Shown here: positions 6,401 to 8,118 of the stretch, piece by piece
Layout: every line of letters begins with the position of its first letter
How positions within the stretch are numbered: the first letter of the stretch is position 1
Source of the DNA: Pseudomonadota bacterium
GTDB taxonomy: Bacteria > Pseudomonadota > Gammaproteobacteria > Xanthomonadales > Xanthomonadaceae
Reading direction: 5' to 3'
Length of the DNA: 8,118 nt
Assembly (NCBI GenBank): GCA_023430045.1
Contig: JAEZCF010000106.1
Coordinates: forward strand, 1 to 8,118
Translations under genes and position numbers: made by a program
Notes under the pieces: generated by a model
Databases searched by the model: none
The model's input: the letters and a program-made list of their open reading frames with translations, nothing else
What the model was told of the DNA's origin: nothing

Positions 6401-7015
6401 ATGAAACGACACTTCACCATGCTGCGCGAGTTCCATCTGGCGGACTGGTTCACCCTGGCCAATGCGTTCTGTGGCACTGGCGCGGTCTTCGCGGCCATGA
6501 AATTCCTGCAGGATGGCGCGCAGGGATTCCTGCTGTTCGGCATGGCGCTGATCCCGCTGGCCTTCATCTTCGATGCACTGGACGGGCGCATTGCACGGTG
6601 GCGCAAGTCCAGTTCCACCCTGGGCCGCGAACTGGATTCGCTGTCCGATGTGATCTCCTTTGGCGTGGCCCCTGCCGCGCTGGCCTATGCCTGCGGCATG
6701 CAGGGCGGCTGGGACTGGCTGGTGCTGAGCTACTTCGTCGGCTGCGGCGTAAGCCGGCTGGCGCGCTACAACGTCACCGCCGAGGCGCTGTCCGACGGCG
6801 GCGACAAGGTGCCGTACTTCGAAGGCACGCCGATTCCGAGCAGCCTGCTGCTGGTGATCGTGCTGGCCATCGCGGCCGGCACCGGGGCCATCGGCAGCCA
6901 GCTGTGGCTGGGCCAGTGGCAACTGGGGCCGTGGCAGCTGCATCCGCTGGTGCTGCTGTTCGCGTTGTCGGGTTCGCTGATGATCAGCAAGACCCTGCGC
7001 ATCCCCAAGCCATGA
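6401..7015 (+). CDS. pssA: CDP-diacylglycerol--serine O-phosphatidyltransferase (class II, membrane CDP-alcohol type)
   Basis: It makes phosphatidylserine from CDP-diacylglycerol and L-serine, the precursor of phosphatidylethanolamine, in the inner membrane. The full CDP-alcohol phosphatidyltransferase signature Dx2DGx2ARx8Gx3Dx3D is present: Asp58, Asp61, Gly62, Ala65, Arg66, Gly75, Asp79, Asp83. SFGVAPAALAYA (86-97) and FEGTPIPSS (130-138) favour the serine enzyme over phosphatidylglycerophosphate synthase. About six hydrophobic segments span roughly 15-35, 43-60, 86-100, 106-117, 138-155 and 169-187. From the ATG at 6401 it is 204 residues. A TTG at 6383 would add six, and the ATG at 6419 would trim six. 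None has a good Shine-Dalgarno sequence, so the start is uncertain. phaE follows after 13 bases in the same operon. Confidence 0.9.
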   Translation: MKRHFTMLREFHLADWFTLANAFCGTGAVFAAMKFLQDGAQGFLLFGMALIPLAFIFDALDGRIARWRKSSSTLGRELDSLSDVISFGVAPAALAYACGMQGGWDWLVLSYFVGCGVSRLARYNVTAEALSDGGDKVPYFEGTPIPSSLLLVIVLAIAAGTGAIGSQLWLGQWQLGPWQLHPLVLLFALSGSLMISKTLRIPKP

Positions 7016-7028
7016 CGCAGGCCAGGGC

Positions 7029-8118
7029 ATGAACACGCACGACAACAGTGGCGGCAACGCGGATTTCGAACGGCTCGCGCGCGAGTATTTCGGCGCGTGG
7101 GGCGATGCCCTGCGCCACGCCGGCATGGGCGCCGCGCCGGGTGCTGGCGGCAACGATCCGGGTAACTGGAGGCAGATGCTGGACGGATGGGCGCAGCTGC
7201 TGCCGGAGCGGGGCGGAGGCCCCGGCGACGAGGCGCTGCGCCGCTTCCGCGAACAGGCTGGCGGCTGGTATGGAACGATGCAGCAGGTGGCATCACGCTT
7301 CGCTGGCCGCGATGCCACCAGTGCTGAAGTGGCCCAGGCCTGGCGCGACGCCGTCATGGGGCAGGGTGCAGGCATGCTGCAGTGGATGCTGCAGGGCGCG
7401 CGTGGCAGCACGGGCGTGGAGGGCGGCCTGGGCGATGCGATGGCCATGCTGGAACACTGGCAGGAGCGCCTGTCGCCGTGGCTGCAGAGCCCTGCATTTG
7501 GCCCCGGGCGCGAGCACCAGGCGCGCTGGCAGAAGCTGGCGCAGGCGCAGCAGGAGTTCCAGGCGCATTCGAAGGACTATCTGGAGCAGATCAACCAGGC
7601 ACTGGAAGAAGCCTTCGCGTTGTTCGAACAACGCTTGGGCGAACACGAAGTGCCAGGCAGCCAGCTCACCAGCGCACGGGCGATGTTCGACCTGTGGATC
7701 GAGGTAGCGGAAGAGGCCTACGGCAAGGTGGCGCTGTCCGAATCGTTCCAGCGTGTGTATGCGGCGCTTGGCAATGCGCAGATGCGACTGCGTGCGGCCG
7801 TGCAGCGCGAGGTGGAACAGCTGGGCGAGCGGGCAGGGCTGCCTACGCGCACTGAAATGGATGCCGCACACCGGCGCATCGCCGATCTGGAGCGACAGCT
7901 CCGTCGCCTGCAGGCGAGCGTGGAGCAGCTCGGTGCTGCGCCACCGGCTGATCCGTGGGCGCAGGCCGTGCAGCCGGCGGTGGCCAAGGTGGCGCCGCGG
8001 GCGCGCAAGCGGGGCGCGGCCGGGGGGAAAGCGGCGGTGGGGAAGGTGGCCAGGAAGGCGGTGGCGAGCGGGAAAGCAGTGACGAGTGGGAAAGCAGTGA
8101 CGACCAACGGTCGTCACC
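7029..8118 (+). CDS. phaE: Class III polyhydroxyalkanoate synthase subunit PhaE (3' end beyond window)
   Basis: PhaE is the non-catalytic partner of PhaC in class III PHA synthases, which polymerise hydroxyacyl-CoA into storage granules. The frame stays open for 363 codons to the window edge, so the C-terminus is missing. The family signature lies in the C-terminal half: MFDLWIEVAEEAY (219-231), then SESFQRVYAALGNAQMRLRAAVQREVEQL, and GLPTRTEMDAAHRRIADLER (270-289), which enters a short coiled coil to about 302. The N-terminal half is Trp-, Gln- and Ala-rich and variable, as usual. From about 318 the protein becomes a Lys/Ala/Arg/Gly tail with the tandem hexapeptide VASGKA/VTSGKA, reminiscent of the histone-H1-like tails of PhaF-type phasins. 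The ATG has AGGG just upstream and sits 13 bases after pssA. phaC is expected next but is not visible. Confidence 0.92.
   Translation, partial: MNTHDNSGGNADFERLAREYFGAWGDALRHAGMGAAPGAGGNDPGNWRQMLDGWAQLLPERGGGPGDEALRRFREQAGGWYGTMQQVASRFAGRDATSAEVAQAWRDAVMGQGAGMLQWMLQGARGSTGVEGGLGDAMAMLEHWQERLSPWLQSPAFGPGREHQARWQKLAQAQQEFQAHSKDYLEQINQALEEAFALFEQRLGEHEVPGSQLTSARAMFDLWIEVAEEAYGKVALSESFQRVYAALGNAQMRLRAAVQREVEQLGERAGLPTRTEMDAAHRRIADLERQLRRLQASVEQLGAAPPADPWAQAVQPAVAKVAPRARKRGAAGGKAAVGKVARKAVASGKAVTSGKAVTTNGRH
8061..8096 (+). repeat. 18-bp tandem repeat in the phaE tail
   Basis: Two 18-base units, 8061-8078 and 8079-8096, differ at two positions. A partial third copy (GTGACGA...) begins at 8097. The period is a multiple of three, so the reading frame is kept and the units encode VASGKA then VTSGKA. 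Such a unit can change copy number by slippage without breaking the protein. Confidence 0.8.
8097..8117. repeat. REP-like perfect hairpin inside the phaE coding sequence
   Basis: GTGACGACC (8097-8105) and GGTCGTCAC (8109-8117) form a perfect 9-bp stem with an AAC loop. The inner CGACC/GGTCG arms are identical to those of the SMAG unit at 6051-6073, while the outer pairs differ in a compensated way. The window ends one base later, so whether GTAG or CTAC follows cannot be seen. It may be a SMAG-related element that supplies the last codons of phaE, or the start of its terminator. Confidence 0.5.

Noticed and set aside
6176..7447. 423-codon minus-strand frame across pssA and the phaE start
   Set aside because: It has low-complexity composition and covers the CDP-alcohol motif of pssA in antisense. 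No family resemblance.
7382..7855. Plus-strand frames overlapping phaE (also 7048-7707)
   Set aside because: These are out-of-frame readings of phaE. The PhaE signature residues lie in the frame from 7029, which remains open to the window edge.

Overview
The window is GC-rich chromosomal DNA that I read as Stenotrophomonas (maltophilia complex, Xanthomonadaceae). Three separate intergenic clusters of short palindromes begin or end in GTAG/CTAC, which is the hallmark of the Stenotrophomonas GTAG repeats (SMAG, a REP family). The gene content and order also look xanthomonad: divergent ppsA/ppsR, a DUF1249 gene with a Nudix gene, then pssA followed by phaE. The genus is an inference. No mobile element, tRNA, rRNA or CRISPR array was seen.

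Layout. Positions 1-109 hold three same-strand SMAG units in a near-tandem array. An Old Yellow Enzyme family reductase follows (+, 235-1347). Its Shine-Dalgarno sequence lies in the 3' arm of an 8-bp inverted repeat. The reductase converges with ppsA (-, 1430-3808), and the two share a strong bidirectional terminator at 1397-1426. ppsA (PEP synthase, 792 aa, probable TTG start) is divergent from ppsR (+, 3955-4776), which encodes the kinase/phosphorylase that controls it. The 146-bp gap between them carries a perfect 14-bp palindrome. A second SMAG cluster (4841-4936) separates ppsR from a DUF1249 gene (+, 5006-5518) and a Nudix hydrolase (+, 5558-6046). A third SMAG cluster (6051-6179) begins four bases after the Nudix stop. 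A roughly 200-bp leader with a cluster of DnaA-box-like sequences precedes pssA (+, 6401-7015), and phaE (+, from 7029) runs off the window end.

How the genes work together. PpsA and PpsR form a regulated gluconeogenic module: PpsR phosphorylates and dephosphorylates a threonine next to the catalytic histidine of PpsA, and both residues are visible here. pssA and phaE look co-transcribed and perhaps translationally coupled. One makes phosphatidylserine for the membrane, and the other is the accessory subunit of a class III polyhydroxyalkanoate synthase; phaC would be expected just downstream. The reductase and the DUF1249/Nudix pair appear to be housekeeping or stress genes.

Most of the coding content is ordinary core genome. 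The most unusual signals are the lysine/alanine-rich, tandemly repeated C-terminal tail of PhaE, which ends in a REP-like perfect hairpin inside the coding sequence; the DnaA-box cluster ahead of pssA; the hairpin over the reductase ribosome binding site; and the ppsA/ppsR palindrome. I did not find a clear undescribed multi-gene system.
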